DNA of 21,586 bases, from NCBI GenBank assembly GCA_021791775.1, contig JAJYVY010000008.1:1-21586 (forward strand), read 5' to 3'. The DNA is from Microcaldota archaeon (GTDB lineage: Archaea > Micrarchaeota > Micrarchaeia > Micrarchaeales > Micrarchaeaceae). Positions 21,270 through 21,586 of the stretch are shown here, piece after piece (position 1 is the first letter of the stretch; each line of letters opens with the position of its first letter). A program made the translations under genes and the position numbers. The notes beneath the pieces are model-generated. The model was not told the DNA's origin. It saw only the letters and a list, made by a program, of their open reading frames with translations, and did no database searches.

Positions 21270-21586
21270 ATGAAGATAAGAAAGTGCCTCCATTCTTGCA
21301 TTTTAGTCGAAGATAATGGGAAAAGACTTCTTATAGACCCAGGTAATCTTTGCTTCGTTGAGAAAACCATTAAACCGGAGGATATAGGAGCCGTTGATGC
21401 CATATTGATAACACACAAGCATGCAGACCATTACTTCCCAGAGGCGCTCAGAGCAATCAACTCCTTAAAACAAGTAAAAATCTATTCAAACAGCGAGATA
21501 GGCGAGATGCTCAAGAACGAAGGACTCGATTATGAGGTGTTGAATTCCGGCGACAAAAAGCAGATTGCTGGATTTAATGTGCATGT
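21270..21586 (+). CDS. Metallo-beta-lactamase-fold hydrolase (3' end outside window)
   Basis: An MBL-fold metal-dependent hydrolase of the UlaG/COG2220-like branch, by resemblance. Seen in the 105 residues available: N-terminal KIRKCLHSCILVEDNGKRLL, in which HSC followed by a strand and LIDPG is the family entry, then a turn, ILITHKHADHY with the HxHxDH metal motif, and the following helix PEALRAINSL. Later strands with KIYSNSEIGEMLKNEG continue the fold. The rest, including later metal ligands, lies beyond base 21586. A TATA-like box at 21233-21242 supports the ATG. Substrate unknown; it is unrelated in detail to aCPSF2 elsewhere in the window, since no beta-CASP region can yet be seen. Confidence 0.8.
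   Translation, partial: MKIRKCLHSCILVEDNGKRLLIDPGNLCFVEKTIKPEDIGAVDAILITHKHADHYFPEALRAINSLKQVKIYSNSEIGEMLKNEGLDYEVLNSGDKKQIAGFNVH

Noticed and set aside
1..21586. CRISPR arrays, insertion sequences, toxin-antitoxin or phage modules.
   Set aside because: No evenly spaced direct repeats, transposase or integrase motifs were seen on either strand; the two tRNA genes have no attached integrase or duplicated 3' end.

Overview
The window is archaeal. It carries archaeal-type uL30 and uL15 ribosomal proteins, a homodimeric-type NAC with a UBA tail, a DUF424 protein, a beta-CASP ribonuclease of the aCPSF2 type, an EndoQ-like PHP nuclease, and a tRNA-Ser interrupted by an intron that folds as a bulge-helix-bulge. 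Most genes have a TATA-like box 25-35 bp upstream and short or absent leaders, with GGTGA/GGAGG Shine-Dalgarno (SD) sites only at some. Tight packing, many small proteins of unknown function and an ordinary base composition suggest a small-genome lineage such as the DPANN (Micrarchaeota-like) archaea. That placement is inference, not something the sequence proves. No CRISPR array, insertion sequence, integrase or prophage was seen, and no stretch over 300 bp lacks a gene.

Layout. 1-1431: a uridine-kinase-family gene (cut by the window edge) diverges from pyrE, followed by an intron-containing tRNA-Ser(CGA). 1530-4355: a membrane GT2 glycosyltransferase overlaps a DUF424 gene, facing NAC and a SAM methyltransferase. 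4402-7405: a plus-strand operon of a motif-degenerate HAD protein, proline dehydrogenase and a DHA2-type MFS transporter. 7495-9159: a very unusual protein joining a winged helix-turn-helix, one membrane segment and a large sequon-rich DUF4382-like exterior domain. 9338-11180: four minus-strand genes of unknown function, two of them paired two-TM proteins. 11268-13019: nagB overlapping a small Cys-tailed protein, a GNAT acetyltransferase and tRNA-Ala(UGC). 13059-15895: two unknown small proteins, aCPSF2 and a coiled-coil protein. 15915-17969: uL30-uL15-GT4 glycosyltransferase cluster. 18097-18471: a small membrane protein. 18480-21224: a DNA-repair island (EndoQ-like plus two divergent EndoIII paralogues sharing one TATA element). 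21270-end: start of a metallo-beta-lactamase-fold protein.

Working themes are pyrimidine nucleotide supply (PyrE and the kinase), surface glycan synthesis (GT2, GT4, perhaps NagB), co- and post-translational chaperoning and RNA processing (NAC, aCPSF2, ribosomal proteins), amino-acid oxidation (proline dehydrogenase) and repair of deaminated or oxidised bases (EndoQ plus Nth pair). The two observations most worth following are the membrane-anchored DNA-binding/surface-domain protein at 7495-9159 and the EndoQ-like gene, whose catalytic HxH motif lies upstream of any ATG/GTG/TTG and seems to start at an ACG with a good SD.
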